Positions 9,548-18,785 are shown, numbered from the stretch's first letter. The stretch: 64,000 nucleotides of DNA from Streptomyces asoensis (GCF_013085465.1 NZ_CP049838.1:2728001-2792000), one strand, 5' to 3'. Translations and numbers: made by a program. Notes: generated by a model from the sequence alone, not told the origin.

Positions 9548-9570
9548 TTGTCAGTGGCCGGCCGTACGGT
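9548..9570 (+). promoter_or_regulatory. RecA-NDp (PafBC-type) DNA-damage promoter of ogt
   Basis: TTGTCAGTG, 8 nt, TACGGT, identical in both boxes to the uvrB promoter and ending 6 bp before the ATG at 9577. Exact consensus match for the RecA-independent damage promoter. Confidence 0.85.
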
Positions 9571-9576
9571 GGGCGC

Positions 9577-10131
9577 ATGGACAGCAATGGGCAGGACGAG
9601 CAGCGGGTCGTGTGGACCGTCGTCGGTACCGACATCGGTCCGCTGTTGCTGGCCGCGACGGGTGAGGGCCTGCTCAACGTCGTGTTCCACGCCACCGACG
9701 CGGTACGCGACCAGGCGCTCGGCCGGCTCGCGGCCCGACTGGGCACGGAGCCCGTCGAGGCGCCCGACTCCCCGCTGCTGGCCGAGGCGATACGCCAGGT
9801 GGAGGCCTACTTCGCCGGTGAGCGGCGGGCCTTCGAGCTGCCGCTGGACTGGTCGCTGATCTCGGGCTTCAACCGCCAGGTGCTCCGCGAACTGGCGTCC
9901 GGCGTCCCGTACGGGAAGGTCGTCGGCTACGGCGATCTCGCCAGGCGGGTGGGACAGCCGCTGGCGGCGCAGGCGGTCGGGGTGGCGATGGGCGCCAATC
10001 CGCTGCCGGTCGTCGTGCCCTGCCACCGGGTGGTGGAGAGCGACGGCGGCATCGGCGGGTTCGGGGGCGGTCTGGAGACCAAGCGGAAGCTGCTCGCGCT
10101 GGAAGGGGTACTACCCGAGCCGCTGTTCTGA
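9577..10131 (+). CDS. ogt: Methylated-DNA--[protein]-cysteine S-methyltransferase
   Basis: 184-aa O6-alkylguanine-DNA alkyltransferase that removes alkyl groups from O6-guanine onto its own cysteine. The active-site motif VVVPCHRVVESDG is intact, preceded by the DNA-binding helix region (GVPYGKVVGYGDLARRVGQP) and the AVGVAMGANP helix. There is no Ada-type regulatory domain, so it is the Ogt form. The start is set by the promoter: TACGGT ends at 9570, so ATG 9577 is nearly leaderless, and the longer in-frame ORF from 9514 would run across the promoter. The next gene follows in the same direction after 68 bp. Confidence 0.95.
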   Translation: MDSNGQDEQRVVWTVVGTDIGPLLLAATGEGLLNVVFHATDAVRDQALGRLAARLGTEPVEAPDSPLLAEAIRQVEAYFAGERRAFELPLDWSLISGFNRQVLRELASGVPYGKVVGYGDLARRVGQPLAAQAVGVAMGANPLPVVVPCHRVVESDGGIGGFGGGLETKRKLLALEGVLPEPLF

Positions 10132-10199
10132 GGGGACACTGCGCCGGTGACCACATCTCCCGGTCGTCGCCACGGCCGCGCGACGGTCCGGCGCGGGCC

Positions 10200-11519
10200 G
10201 TGACCGCCGTCGAGCGCGCCGCCGCCGCGCCCGTCGACGCCGCTCTCCTGCCCACGCTGCGGCGCCGCACGACCGCGGTGCTGGTCGCGAGCCAGATCCT
10301 CGGCGGGCTCGGCGTCGCCACCGGCATCGCGCTGTCCGCTGTACTGGCCCGGCAGGTCAGCGGCACCGAGGCGCTGTCCGGGCTCGCGCCCACCGCCACC
10401 GTCGCCGGTACGGCCGTGCTGTCGATGCCGATGGCCGCGCTGATGACCGCGCGCGGGCGTCGGCCGGGGCTGGTACTGGCCTATCTGGTGGGCGCCCTGG
10501 GCGCCTGTGTCGTCGTGGTGGCGGCGCGGGGCGGGAACTACCCGCTGCTGCTGTGCGGCATGGCCGCTTTCGGCGCGGCGTCCTCGGCGAACCTCCAGGC
10601 GCGGTTCGCCGCCGCCGACCTGGCCGAGCCGCAGCGGCGTGCCCGGGCCATCTCGAACGTGGTGTGGGCGACCACCATCGGCGCGGTCCTGGGCCCGAAC
10701 ATCGCCGCGCCGGCCGGCCGGAGCGTCGCCGGACTCGGGATACCCGCGGCGGCGGGCCCCTTCCTGTGGGCGGCCGGGATCTTCGTCATGGCCGCGGTCC
10801 TGGTGGCCGTGCTGCTGCGCCCCGACCCGCTGCTGACGGCCCGCGCGCTCGCGCCGCAGGAGGATCGGTCCCCGGAGGCCCGTTCCCTGCATGCCGGTCT
10901 GGCGGCCGTCGCCGCCTCGCCCCGCGCGCGGCTCGCGCTCGTGACGGTGGCCGTGTCGCACACGGCGATGGTCTCGGTCATGTCGATGACCCCGCTCGAC
11001 CTCACCCACCACGGCGCGAGCATCGATCTGATCGGGCTGGTCATCAGCGGGCACATCGCGGGCATGTACGCGTTCGCGCCGCTGATGGGACGGCTGGCGG
11101 ACCGGGTGGGGCGGCTCTCGGTGGCGGGACTCGCGGCCGGGCTGCTGGCCGTCGCGATGTTCCTGGCGGGGACGGCGGGCGACAGCCACGGACAGACCGC
11201 CGCCGGGCTCTTCGTGCTCGGGCTGGGCTGGTCGGCCGGGCTCGTGTCGGGTTCCGCGCTGCTGACGGACTCGGTGCCGCAGTCCGCGCGTGCCGCCGCC
11301 CAGGGGATCTCCGACCTCACCATGAACACCTCGGCGGGGTTCGGCGGAGCGATCGCCGGGCTGATCGTCGCGCAGGCGAGCTACGCGTGGCTCAATGTCG
11401 CCGCGGCGAGTCTGCTCGTCCCGCTGGCCGCCCTGGTGCTGTTCACCCGGACCCGTAACAGGAACGGGGACAGGACCAGGACGGCAGCGGACAGCCCGCC
11501 GGGCGTACAACAGTCCTAG
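10200..11519 (+). CDS. MFS transporter
   Basis: 439-aa major facilitator superfamily protein with about 12 hydrophobic helices. The motif A loop between helices 2 and 3 is degenerate (ALMTARGRRPGLVLAY); a second-half copy is clearer (GRLADRVGRLSVAG). Arrangement and length fit a drug or metabolite exporter, but the substrate cannot be read from sequence. Start GTG 10200 is the first in-frame start after ogt; no strong ribosome site is visible, so the start is uncertain by a few codons. Lies 68 bp after ogt on the same strand and might share its damage-inducible promoter. Confidence 0.85.
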   Translation: MTAVERAAAAPVDAALLPTLRRRTTAVLVASQILGGLGVATGIALSAVLARQVSGTEALSGLAPTATVAGTAVLSMPMAALMTARGRRPGLVLAYLVGALGACVVVVAARGGNYPLLLCGMAAFGAASSANLQARFAAADLAEPQRRARAISNVVWATTIGAVLGPNIAAPAGRSVAGLGIPAAAGPFLWAAGIFVMAAVLVAVLLRPDPLLTARALAPQEDRSPEARSLHAGLAAVAASPRARLALVTVAVSHTAMVSVMSMTPLDLTHHGASIDLIGLVISGHIAGMYAFAPLMGRLADRVGRLSVAGLAAGLLAVAMFLAGTAGDSHGQTAAGLFVLGLGWSAGLVSGSALLTDSVPQSARAAAQGISDLTMNTSAGFGGAIAGLIVAQASYAWLNVAAASLLVPLAALVLFTRTRNRNGDRTRTAADSPPGVQQS

Positions 11520-11569
11520 CAACACCGGCCGTCGGCACCACAGTGGTAAATACGTCGGCCGTAGCCAGG

Positions 11570-11998
11570 TCAGTCGTAGTGCCGTGCCTCGATGACGTTG
11601 CCGTCCGGGTCGCGGAAGTAGAAGCTGCGCGTGGCCTCGCCGCGGGCGCCGAAGGAGCCCTGCGAGACGTCCGACACGGGGACGGCGCGCTCCTCCAGGC
11701 GGGCGAGCAGCGTGTCGAAGTCGCCCTGCGGCAGGGCGAGGCAGACATGGTTCACGGGGTGCCCCGCGCTCTCGGCGGCGCCGGGGAGCATCTTCATCCG
11801 CTCGGCCATCGACAACGGCATGAGGTCGAGGAGGGCCTCCTCGTTGACGCGTACGGAGGGAAACGGTTCCTCGCCTGCGGCGAACTCGGGGAGCCGTACG
11901 GGCTCCAGGCCGACGGCCTTCTCGTAGAAGTCGGCGGCGGCGACCGGGTCGCGTACCCACAGGACGACGTGGTCGAGACGTGTCATGTTGTCCGTCAT
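11570..11998 (-). CDS. VOC/glyoxalase superfamily protein
   Basis: 142-aa vicinal-oxygen-chelate fold protein. It opens with the typical beta strand LDHVVLWVRDPVAAADFYEK (residues 7-26) and closes with TRSFYFRDPDGNVIEARHYD, carrying the metal-ligand Glu of the second beta-alpha-beta module; HVCLALPQGDF contributes the other His. The family covers glyoxalases, dioxygenases and resistance proteins, so the substrate is unknown. Start could be ATG 11998 (used) or ATG 11986; neither has a convincing ribosome site. Converges with the MFS gene and diverges from psuG. Confidence 0.88.
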   Translation of the reverse strand: MTDNMTRLDHVVLWVRDPVAAADFYEKAVGLEPVRLPEFAAGEEPFPSVRVNEEALLDLMPLSMAERMKMLPGAAESAGHPVNHVCLALPQGDFDTLLARLEERAVPVSDVSQGSFGARGEATRSFYFRDPDGNVIEARHYD

Positions 11999-12098
11999 AC
12001 GTCCCAGGCTGGTGTCCTGCCCCACAGGCCGCAAGGGTTTGACCGGGCGCGCCGCCCGCCAGAGATGAGGGGGAGACCGACGGACAGGAGGCGGGCGC

Positions 12099-13007
12099 GT
12101 GGTGCTGGTGGTGTCGGAAGAGGTGCGGGACGCGGTCGACGCGCGTCGACCCGTGGTGGCCCTGGAGTCCACGATCATCTCGCACGGGCTGCCCCGCCCG
12201 CGCAACCTCCAGGTGGCGCTGGAACTGGAGGCGGTCGTACGCGCGGAGGGCGCCGTACCGGCGACGATCGCCGTGCTGGACGGGCGGCCCCATGTGGGCC
12301 TGGACAAGGAGCAGTTGGAGCGCGTCGCCAACGAGGACGGCTTCCGCAAGCTGGGCCATCGCGACCTGCCGCTCGCCGTGGCCTCGGGGGCGAGCGGGGC
12401 GACCACCGTCTCGGCCACGGCGCTCCTGGCGGCGCTCGCGGGGGTGCGGGTGTTCGCGACGGGCGGGCTCGGCGGGGTGCACCGGGAGTGGACGGTCACC
12501 CAGGACGAGTCGGCCGACCTGGGCCTGCTGGCGAGCACCCGGATCACGGTGGTGTGCGCGGGCGTGAAGTCGATTCTGGACGTGCCGGCGACCCTCCAGC
12601 GGCTGGAGACGCTGGGCGTCGCAGTCGCCGGGTACGGCACCGAGCGCTTCCCGGGGTTCTACCTCTCCGACTCGGGGCATCCCGTGGACTGGACGGTGCG
12701 GACCCCGGGGCAGGTGGCCGACGTGATGCGGGCTCAGGACGCGCTCGGCGTTCCGGAGTCCGCGCTGATCGTCGCCAATCCGGTTCCCGAGGAGGAGCAG
12801 CTGGATCCCGAGCTGCACGCGCGTGTGCTCGCCGACGCGCTGCACGCGTGCGAGGAGGCCGGCGTCACCGGCCAGGGCGTCACGCCGTTCCTGCTCGACT
12901 ACCTGGTCCGGCACACCGACGGCGCGTCCCTGAGCGCCAATCTGGCGGCGGTGCGCGGCAATGTGCGGCTGGCGGCACGGATCGCGACGGCGTGGGCCGA
13001 GGCATGA
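12099..13007 (+). CDS. psuG: Pseudouridine-5'-phosphate glycosidase
   Basis: 302-aa PsuG/IndA-family enzyme. It cleaves the C-C glycosidic bond of pseudouridine 5'-phosphate to uracil and ribose 5-phosphate. Diagnostic stretches: PVVALESTIISHGLP near the N terminus, GASGATTVSATALLA, FATGGLGGVHRE (phosphate/ribose pocket), CAGVKSILDVPATLQRLET and TPFLLDYLVRHTDGASL. Full length, starting at GTG 12099. Its TGA overlaps the ATG of the kinase gene, so translation is coupled and the two enzymes form the two-step pseudouridine salvage route, with the kinase acting first. Confidence 0.95.
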   Translation: MVLVVSEEVRDAVDARRPVVALESTIISHGLPRPRNLQVALELEAVVRAEGAVPATIAVLDGRPHVGLDKEQLERVANEDGFRKLGHRDLPLAVASGASGATTVSATALLAALAGVRVFATGGLGGVHREWTVTQDESADLGLLASTRITVVCAGVKSILDVPATLQRLETLGVAVAGYGTERFPGFYLSDSGHPVDWTVRTPGQVADVMRAQDALGVPESALIVANPVPEEEQLDPELHARVLADALHACEEAGVTGQGVTPFLLDYLVRHTDGASLSANLAAVRGNVRLAARIATAWAEA

Positions 13008-14401
13008 CCGCCCGACCGGACGGGACGGACGGCGGTCAAGGCGACCCCGGCGAGCCGATCCGGGATGCGGGATCGGGGGCGGGGCGGGGCTCGGGCTCGG
13101 GCTCGGGCTCGGGATCAGGATCGAGCTCAGGATCGCGCTCAGGCCCAGGATCAGGCTCAGGATCGAGCTCAGGCTCAGGCCCAGGCCCAGGATCGAGCTC
13201 AGGCTCAGGCCCAGGCCCAGGATCGAGCTCAGGCCCAGGCCCAGGCCAGGGATCGAGCTCAGGCCCAGGCCCAGGCCAGGGATCGAGCTCGGGCTCGGGC
13301 TCGGGATCAGGCCCAGGATCGAGCTCGGGCTCAGGATCGAGCTCGGGCTCAGGATCGAGCTCGGGCTCAGGATCGAGCTCGGGCTCAGGATCGGGATCGG
13401 GCTCGGGATCGGGATCGAGCTTCGAGCCCGGCGGAAGGGCACCCGCGGGCGGTGGCTCGGGAAGTGGGGCGCTGCTGGTCGTCGGAGACGTCGTGACGGA
13501 CGTCGTCGCCCGGCATCGGGGTCCACTCGCCTCGGGCACGGACACGGCCTCCGTGATCCGGACCCTGCCGGGCGGGGCGGGCGCCAACGTGGCGTGCTGG
13601 GCGGCGCACTGGGGGTGCGCGGACGTGCGGCTCCTCGGCCGGGTGGGCGCGGAGTCGGCGGCCTGGCACGAACGGGAGCTGACCGCCTGCGGGGTGCGGC
13701 CGCGGCTCGTCGTCGACCCGCAGGCGACCACGGGGACGGTGATCTGCCTGGTCGACACCGGTGCCGCGGCCGAGCGGACGTTCCTCACCGACAGCGGCGC
13801 GTCCCTGCGGCTCGACCCCGGCGACTGGTCGGACGCTCTCCTGGACGGGGTCGGCCGGCTGCACCTGTCGGGCTACCTGCTGTTCTCGGAGTCCGGGCGC
13901 GCGCTGGTGGGCACGGCGTCGGCGGCGGCACGCGCGCGTGGGGTGCCGGTGAGTCTCGATCCGGCGTCGGCGGGCTTCCTGGTGGACCTGGGCGTCGACC
14001 GCTTCCTGTCCCTCGTCGAGGGAGTGGACGTGCTGCTGCCCAGCCGTGCCGAGGCCTGTCTGCTGACCGGGCTGCTCGACGGGGCGGGCGCGGCGGCCGC
14101 GCTGAGCCGCCTGGTCCCGCTGGTGGTGTCCAAGGAGGGTGCCGACGGCGCGCTGGTGGCCCGTGACGGCACTGTGCTCGTCCGCGTCCCCGCCGCTCCG
14201 GCGACGCCCCTGGACACCACGGGCGCCGGCGACGCCTTCACCGGAGCCTTCCTCGCCGCGCTGCTCGCGGGCGCCGATGCGGGGGCCGCGGCGACCGAGG
14301 GGTGCCGGGCGGGGGCCCGGGCGGTGGAACGCGTGGGCGGCAGACCCCCCGCGCGGCGCGACGGCGCGGAGTCGACGACGTACCGTGCCCACGCCGGCTG
14401 A
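13004..14401 (+). CDS. PfkB-family kinase (pseudouridine kinase-like) with long Gly/Ser/Pro repeat
   Basis: 465-aa protein. The PfkB/ribokinase domain starts near residue 150 ([15 protein letters not shown]), carries [12 protein letters not shown] for sugar binding and ends with the anion hole and catalytic Asp in [19 protein letters not shown] (about residue 405). The ATGA overlap with psuG makes pseudouridine phosphorylation the likely activity. The odd part is residues about 22-145: a nearly pure Gly/Ser/Pro tract encoded by tandem DNA repeats, adding more than 100 residues to a family that is normally around 310-330. The tract is in frame and should be a flexible, unstructured N-terminal tail. 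An alternative start inside the repeat cannot be excluded, but no better ribosome site was seen. Confidence 0.88.
   Translation: MTARPDGTDGGQGDPGEPIRDAGSGAGRGSGSGSGSGSGSSSGSRSGPGSGSGSSSGSGPGPGSSSGSGPGPGSSSGPGPGQGSSSGPGPGQGSSSGSGSGSGPGSSSGSGSSSGSGSSSGSGSSSGSGSGSGSGSGSSFEPGGRAPAGGGSGSGALLVVGDVVTDVVARHRGPLASGTDTASVIRTLPGGAGANVACWAAHWGCADVRLLGRVGAESAAWHERELTACGVRPRLVVDPQATTGTVICLVDTGAAAERTFLTDSGASLRLDPGDWSDALLDGVGRLHLSGYLLFSESGRALVGTASAAARARGVPVSLDPASAGFLVDLGVDRFLSLVEGVDVLLPSRAEACLLTGLLDGAGAAAALSRLVPLVVSKEGADGALVARDGTVLVRVPAAPATPLDTTGAGDAFTGAFLAALLAGADAGAAATEGCRAGARAVERVGGRPPARRDGAESTTYRAHAG
13075..13415 (+). repeat. Tandem repeat inside the kinase gene (Gly-Ser-Pro tract)
   Basis: Mixture of nested units built from the hexamers GGCTCG, GGCTCA, GGATCG and GGCCCA. 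Two 30-bp units of the type ending GGCCCAGGCCA (about 13220-13280), two related 30-bp units (about 13155-13215) and at least four 18-bp units GGATCGAGCTCGGGCTCA (about 13310-13390) can be read. Every unit is a multiple of 3, so the reading frame survives expansion or contraction. Confidence 0.93.
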
Positions 14402-14473
14402 GGGCACCACGCCGGGCGGACTCCCACCGCCGGCGGGCCCACGCCCGTTCTACCGCTCACATCTCCTACCCGC

Positions 14474-15277
14474 TCACGCCTTCTGGTCCTTGCGTCCCCA
14501 AGCCGAGATCAGCGGCGCCGTGGCCAGGTCCATGTCTCCGGAGGCGACGTTCGCCAGGTGCCGGTCGATGTCCTCGTCGGTCGCGAGGCCCGCTCCGACG
14601 AGTTCGCCGCGGATCTGGCGGACCGTCGCGGACTCCAGGGCCGCGCAGGCGGGTGAGGTGACGGGGAAGTAGGCGTCGGCCTCGACCCGGCGCAGCCCGG
14701 CCTCGCGGAGCAGACGCGGGAGCTTACGACCGTAGGAGAGGTCGGCGCCCCGGCCGGCCAGGAGCTTGCGGAAGCCGTGCCGCAAGCGGTTCGCCAGCTG
14801 CTGTTCGGGGCCGTGTTCGTCGGGGCAGAGCAGGGGCTGGAGGGCCGGGTCGGCGTCCTCGATCAGGAGCCGTCCGCCCGGTCGCAGCGCCTTGACCATC
14901 GATCGCAACGCCCGCTCCCGGTCCGGCACATGGACCAGCACGAGCCGGGCGTGCACCAGGTCGAAGCCCTCCATCGGCGGCTCCTCGGCGCCGAGGTCGT
15001 GGACGCGCACCTCGACCGGTGGGCGGGCGACCGACGTCAGCCGGGAGGTGTCGATGTCGGTCGCGAGGACCTTGCCCGTCGGACCGACCTTCTTCGCCAG
15101 CCAGGACACCACGGAGGTACCGCCGGCGCCGGCCTCCCAGCAGCGCCAGCCGGGGCCTACCTCGAACGCCTCGAAGTGACGGAGCGTCGTGGCGTCGAAG
15201 AGGGCGGCGAAGGCGTCGAAGCGTTCCCCCGCCTCGGGCTGCCGGTTGTCGAGGAGGTACCCGTCGGATCGCGTCAT
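14474..15277 (-). CDS. SAM-dependent class I methyltransferase
   Basis: 267-aa Rossmann-fold methyltransferase. The SAM site motif I is WEAGAGGTSVVSWLA (residues about 49-63), followed by VLATDID (acidic ribose-binding residue) and FDLVHARLVLVHVPDRERAL, and the post-motif LRPGGRLLIEDADPALQPL. The layout resembles ubiquinone/menaquinone-type or antibiotic O-/N-methyltransferases, but the acceptor is unknown. ATG 15277 was chosen where the conserved N terminus (SDGYLLDN) begins. Divergent from corA with about 280 bp between them; convergent with the kinase gene. Confidence 0.88.
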   Translation of the reverse strand: MTRSDGYLLDNRQPEAGERFDAFAALFDATTLRHFEAFEVGPGWRCWEAGAGGTSVVSWLAKKVGPTGKVLATDIDTSRLTSVARPPVEVRVHDLGAEEPPMEGFDLVHARLVLVHVPDRERALRSMVKALRPGGRLLIEDADPALQPLLCPDEHGPEQQLANRLRHGFRKLLAGRGADLSYGRKLPRLLREAGLRRVEADAYFPVTSPACAALESATVRQIRGELVGAGLATDEDIDRHLANVASGDMDLATAPLISAWGRKDQKA

Positions 15278-15558
15278 GCGGCGATCATCCCAGTTGTCCC
15301 GCTCGCCGGAGGTCGTCGACGCGGCCGGGCCGGGCGTAGGGGACGGCCCGGCCCGGATGCGGTCGGCGACGCCGTGAACCCGTGCCGCAACGGGCGGCCA
15401 CGGTCTCGCGAACGGTCCGCGGTATCCGTCGTCCACAGGCGGGAACAAAGCGGAAGCGGCCCTTTCCACAGGCTTACCCTCGGCCTACGCGGGCCTGGCA
15501 GACTGGCGCGCCAGGACGCGGGAGCGCGGCCCGCGGAGATATACGCAAGGAGACCCAG

Positions 15559-16686
15559 ATGACCATGGCGGGGAATCTGCGGAAGGTCACCGGCCTCGGA
15601 AGGGTCGGCGGCCTGCGCAGGGTGGCGCGGCTGGCCCGGCGACGGCCGCGGGTCGACCTGAGTCACCCGGCGCGGTCCCCGCTGGGTTCCTCGGTGGTGA
15701 ACTGTGTGACGTACCGGGACGGCGTGCGGGCCCCGCGCGGCGGCGATCTGGTCGACACGGTGGAACGTGTGCGCAAGCACGGTCACGGTTTCGTCTGGCT
15801 CGGCCTGCACGAGCCGACGAACGACGAGTTCGCAGGGATCGCCGAGCTCTTCGACCTGCATCCGCTGGCCGTCGAGGACGCCGTCGAGGCCCATCAGCGG
15901 CCGAAGGTCGAGCGGTACGGGGAGACCTTGTTCGCGGTGTTCAAGACCGTCTGCTACGTCGAGCACGAGGAGCTCACGGCGACCAGCGAGGTGGTCAACA
16001 CCGGCGAGATCATGGTGTTCGTCGGCCGGGACTTCGTGATCACGGTGCGCCACGGCCGGCACGGATCGCTGGGCCCGCTGCGCGAGGAGCTGGAGTCCGA
16101 CACCACTCAGCTGGCCAAGGGGCCGTCGGCGGTGCTGCACGCGATCGCGGACCATGTGGTGGACGACTACCTCAATGTCATCGACTCCGTGCAGGAGGAC
16201 ATCGACCAGGTCGAGACGGATGTCTTCGCGGCGAACGGCGCACGGGCGGATCCGGGTCGCATCTACCAGCTCAAGCGTGAACTCCTCGAGCTGAAGCGGG
16301 CGGTGGTGCCGCTCGGTCGTCCGCTCCTGGACCTCTCGGACCGGCCGGTCCGGGTGATCGATCCGGAGATACAGGCCTACTTCCGGGACGTCTCCGACCA
16401 CCTGCTGCGCGCCACGGAGCAGATCGCCGCCTTCGACGAGCTGCTCAACTCGATCCTTCAGGCGCATCTGGCGCAGGTCACGGTCGCGCAGAACGAGGAC
16501 ATGCGGAAGATCACGGCCTGGGCCGCGGTGATCGCCGTGCCGACGATGGTGTGCGGGGTGTACGGCATGAACTTCGACCACATGCCGGAGCTGCACTGGA
16601 GGTTCGGCTATCCCCTGGTCCTCGGCGTGATCTCTGTCGCCTGCTGGGTCCTGTACCGCGGCTTCCGGCGCAACGGCTGGCTCTGA
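15559..16686 (+). CDS. corA: CorA-type magnesium/divalent cation transporter
   Basis: 375-aa CorA family channel. The large N-terminal cytoplasmic domain ends in a long helix, followed by two transmembrane helices at the C terminus: ITAWAAVIAVPTMVCGVYGMNF and PLVLGVISVACWVLYRGF. The signature YGMNF and the loop FDHMPELHW are intact. A strong ribosome site, AAGGAGA, precedes ATG 15559. The N terminus has an extra basic stretch (RRVARLARRRPRV). Expected to form a pentamer importing Mg2+, and possibly Co2+ or Ni2+. Confidence 0.95.
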   Translation: MTMAGNLRKVTGLGRVGGLRRVARLARRRPRVDLSHPARSPLGSSVVNCVTYRDGVRAPRGGDLVDTVERVRKHGHGFVWLGLHEPTNDEFAGIAELFDLHPLAVEDAVEAHQRPKVERYGETLFAVFKTVCYVEHEELTATSEVVNTGEIMVFVGRDFVITVRHGRHGSLGPLREELESDTTQLAKGPSAVLHAIADHVVDDYLNVIDSVQEDIDQVETDVFAANGARADPGRIYQLKRELLELKRAVVPLGRPLLDLSDRPVRVIDPEIQAYFRDVSDHLLRATEQIAAFDELLNSILQAHLAQVTVAQNEDMRKITAWAAVIAVPTMVCGVYGMNFDHMPELHWRFGYPLVLGVISVACWVLYRGFRRNGWL

Positions 16687-16765
16687 ACGACCGCTCCGGT
16701 CCGGGCAACCGCCACCACCGCCGCCACGGCCGCCAGTACGGTCACCGCTGTCAGTGCCGGTCGGG

Positions 16766-17185
16766 TCAGGACCTCGCGTAGACGGTCTCGGCCCAGGTGG
16801 CGATCTGCTCCTCGGGCAGGTGCCGGGCGAGGTCGGCCTCACTGATCATGCCCACCAGGCGCTTGTTCTCGATGACGGGCAACCGGCGGATCCGGTGTTC
16901 CTGCATCTCGTGGAGCACCTCGCCGACGTCGGCGCCCGCGTCGATCCAGCGCGGTGTGCCCTGGGCCATCTCGCCGGCGGTGACCTTGGCGGGGTCGTGC
17001 CCCATGGCCACGCAGCCGACGACGATGTCCCGGTCGGTGAGGATCCCGCAGAGCCGCTCGTTCTCGTCGCTGATGGGCAGCGCGCCGACGTTCAGTTCGC
17101 GCATCAGCTGGGCGGCGCGGTCGAGGGTCTCGTGGGCGGGGATCCACTGGGCGCCCCGGTGCATGATGTCTCCGGCGGTGGTCAT
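16766..17185 (-). CDS. Tandem CBS-domain protein
   Basis: 139-aa stand-alone Bateman module. The first CBS repeat begins TTAGDIMHRGAQWIPAHETL and contains ALPISDENERLCGILTDRDI; the second contains LPVIENKRLVGMISEADLA. CBS pairs bind adenine nucleotides and regulate partners; single-module proteins of this kind in actinobacteria are often stress- or dormancy-linked. ATG 17185 follows GGAGGTACC. A tail ending ATWAETVYARS follows the second repeat. Partner unknown. It converges with corA. Confidence 0.92.
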   Translation of the reverse strand: MTTAGDIMHRGAQWIPAHETLDRAAQLMRELNVGALPISDENERLCGILTDRDIVVGCVAMGHDPAKVTAGEMAQGTPRWIDAGADVGEVLHEMQEHRIRRLPVIENKRLVGMISEADLARHLPEEQIATWAETVYARS

Positions 17186-17307
17186 GCGGTACCTCCCGGT
17201 GCCGGACGGCCGGCGCGGCGCGGGGAGGGGCACCGCTAGTCCCGGCGCCCTACATTCTTGCCGCGCCACCCGGCGCCCGCACCCGGAGCACGTTCGCCGG
17301 CGTGGGA

Positions 17308-17940
17308 TCAGCCGCCCCAGGCCGGATGGCGGGGGTCGTCCGCGCGGACGAGGACGTCGGCCGCGTCGGCCGGATCGGTCTCCTGGACGTATCGCTCGAA
17401 GGCGGGCAGCGTCCAGTGGTCGGCTTCGGGGGTGCGCCGGCGCAGGGCCGGCGGGGAGAGGAGGACGTGGACGGTCAGGTCGAAGGGGAACCAGTGCCGC
17501 AGCAGAAAGGGGCCGTGCAGCAGCAGGAAGCCGCCGGGAGCGAGCGGGACATAGGGGCTACGGGTGGCGCGGTCGGTGACAGGGTCCCGGAGATCGGGCA
17601 GGATCCGTCCGTCGCCGCCGGGTTCGAGGGGATCGAACACCTCGCGCCACAGGGCGCCGGTGTCGAACCAGCCGTCGTAGTAGGCGTCCACATCGTGATG
17701 GCCGTACTCCAGGCGGAGGGAGGCGGGGCGCAGGAAGCCGTGCGTGTCCACGACCCGGGAGGGGTGGCCGCGGGTGCGCAGGGCCTCGGCGACCCGCTCG
17801 GCGAGGTCTCCGGGACGGGCTGCCGGGGCGCCGTCGAAGGCGATGCGTGGCCAACGGATGCCGTCGGCGGGCTTCAGGTCGAGCAGCCGCTCGGCGAGGA
17901 GGTCGCCGAGCCGTTCCCAGGTGATCGCTTCGAGTCGCAC
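17308..17940 (-). CDS. Uridine kinase-like protein lacking a canonical P-loop
   Basis: 210-aa protein with the overall order of actinobacterial uridine kinase-like proteins: GDLLAERLLD, IAFDG at the first strand, FLRPASLRLEYGHHDVDAYY (substrate region), YVPLAPGGFLLLHGPFLLRH and the C-terminal ETDPADAADVLVRADDPRHP. Where a P-loop kinase has GxxxxGK[ST], this protein reads GAPAARPGDLAERVA, without the Lys and Ser/Thr. Relatives I recall share GPPAARPGE, so the change is probably a subfamily trait and not a local lesion. Enzymatic activity is uncertain. Conventional genes lie on both sides. Confidence 0.75.
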   Translation of the reverse strand: MRLEAITWERLGDLLAERLLDLKPADGIRWPRIAFDGAPAARPGDLAERVAEALRTRGHPSRVVDTHGFLRPASLRLEYGHHDVDAYYDGWFDTGALWREVFDPLEPGGDGRILPDLRDPVTDRATRSPYVPLAPGGFLLLHGPFLLRHWFPFDLTVHVLLSPPALRRRTPEADHWTLPAFERYVQETDPADAADVLVRADDPRHPAWGG

Positions 17941-18071
17941 ACGGCCATGATGCGTCAGGCGCCGGTCCGGCCGCCTCGCCCTGGTGCGACCTGAGCCCGT
18001 CCGCGACCGTCCGTCCGCCCACGGGCCGGTGACCAGGTGCTGCCGCGTCCACCAGGGGGCATGAAGGCCCT

Positions 18072-18785
18072 ATGGCAGCCGTATCCCTCACCGTTCCCGC
18101 GCCCCGCACCGGGTTTCTCGTCGTCCAGCCGCTCCGGCGGAAGTACTGCGCCGGGTGCCGTCGTGGGCCGCTGCCGATGCTGGTCCTGGAGGACGCCGCG
18201 CCGCGCTGCCTCGACTGCGCCGATCTCGGGCACCTGGTGTTCCTGCCGCGCGGTGACACGGCACTGACCCGCAGGTCGCGGGAGGAGAGCGGGCTGTCGG
18301 CGGTGGTGGTCCGGTTCAACCGGCGCAAGGGGCGTTACGAGCGCCAGGGCGTCCTGGTCGAGGAGGCGGCGCTCACCCGGGCCGAGGAGCGGTGCCTGGC
18401 GGACGCCGAGGCACGGCGGCGGCGCCGGACCCGGGACGCGCGGCACCGGGCGGCACAGGACGAGCGCTTCGCGGAGACGTTCGCGGCGGAGATCCTGCGG
18501 CTGCTCCCCGGCTGCCCGGCAGGCCGGGCGCGCGGGATCGCCGCGCACGCCTCCCTGCGGGGCAGTGGCCGGGTGGGACGCAGCGCCGCCGGGCGGGCGC
18601 TGTCCGAGGGGGCCGTCGTCTCCGCCGTCGTGGCGTCCGTACGGCATCTGGACACGCCGTACGACCGGCTGCTGATGAGCGGCGTGCCCCGGCACGAGGC
18701 ACGTCGGCGGATCGCGGCGGACATGGAGGCCCGGATACGGACGTGGCGGGAGGGAGGCGACGGGACGGACGAGACGGTTCCGTAG
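18072..18785 (+). CDS. DUF2293 domain-containing protein
   Basis: 237-aa cytoplasmic protein. The N-terminal part has a four-cysteine zinc-finger-like motif (CAGC at 26-29 and CLDC at 46-49), a middle Arg-rich helix (EARRRRRTRDARHRAAQDE), and a C-terminal DUF2293 helical domain (AAHASLRGSGRVGRSAAGRA ... VRHLDTPYDRLLMSG). The basic composition suggests RNA or DNA contact. No known function. ATG 18072 directly fits the conserved start. Confidence 0.82.
   Translation: MAAVSLTVPAPRTGFLVVQPLRRKYCAGCRRGPLPMLVLEDAAPRCLDCADLGHLVFLPRGDTALTRRSREESGLSAVVVRFNRRKGRYERQGVLVEEAALTRAEERCLADAEARRRRRTRDARHRAAQDERFAETFAAEILRLLPGCPAGRARGIAAHASLRGSGRVGRSAAGRALSEGAVVSAVVASVRHLDTPYDRLLMSGVPRHEARRRIAADMEARIRTWREGGDGTDETVP

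Noticed and set aside
12961..13526. Long frames on both strands through the psuK repeat
   Set aside because: Repeats of unit length divisible by three open all frames; only the frame joined to the kinase domain is supported.
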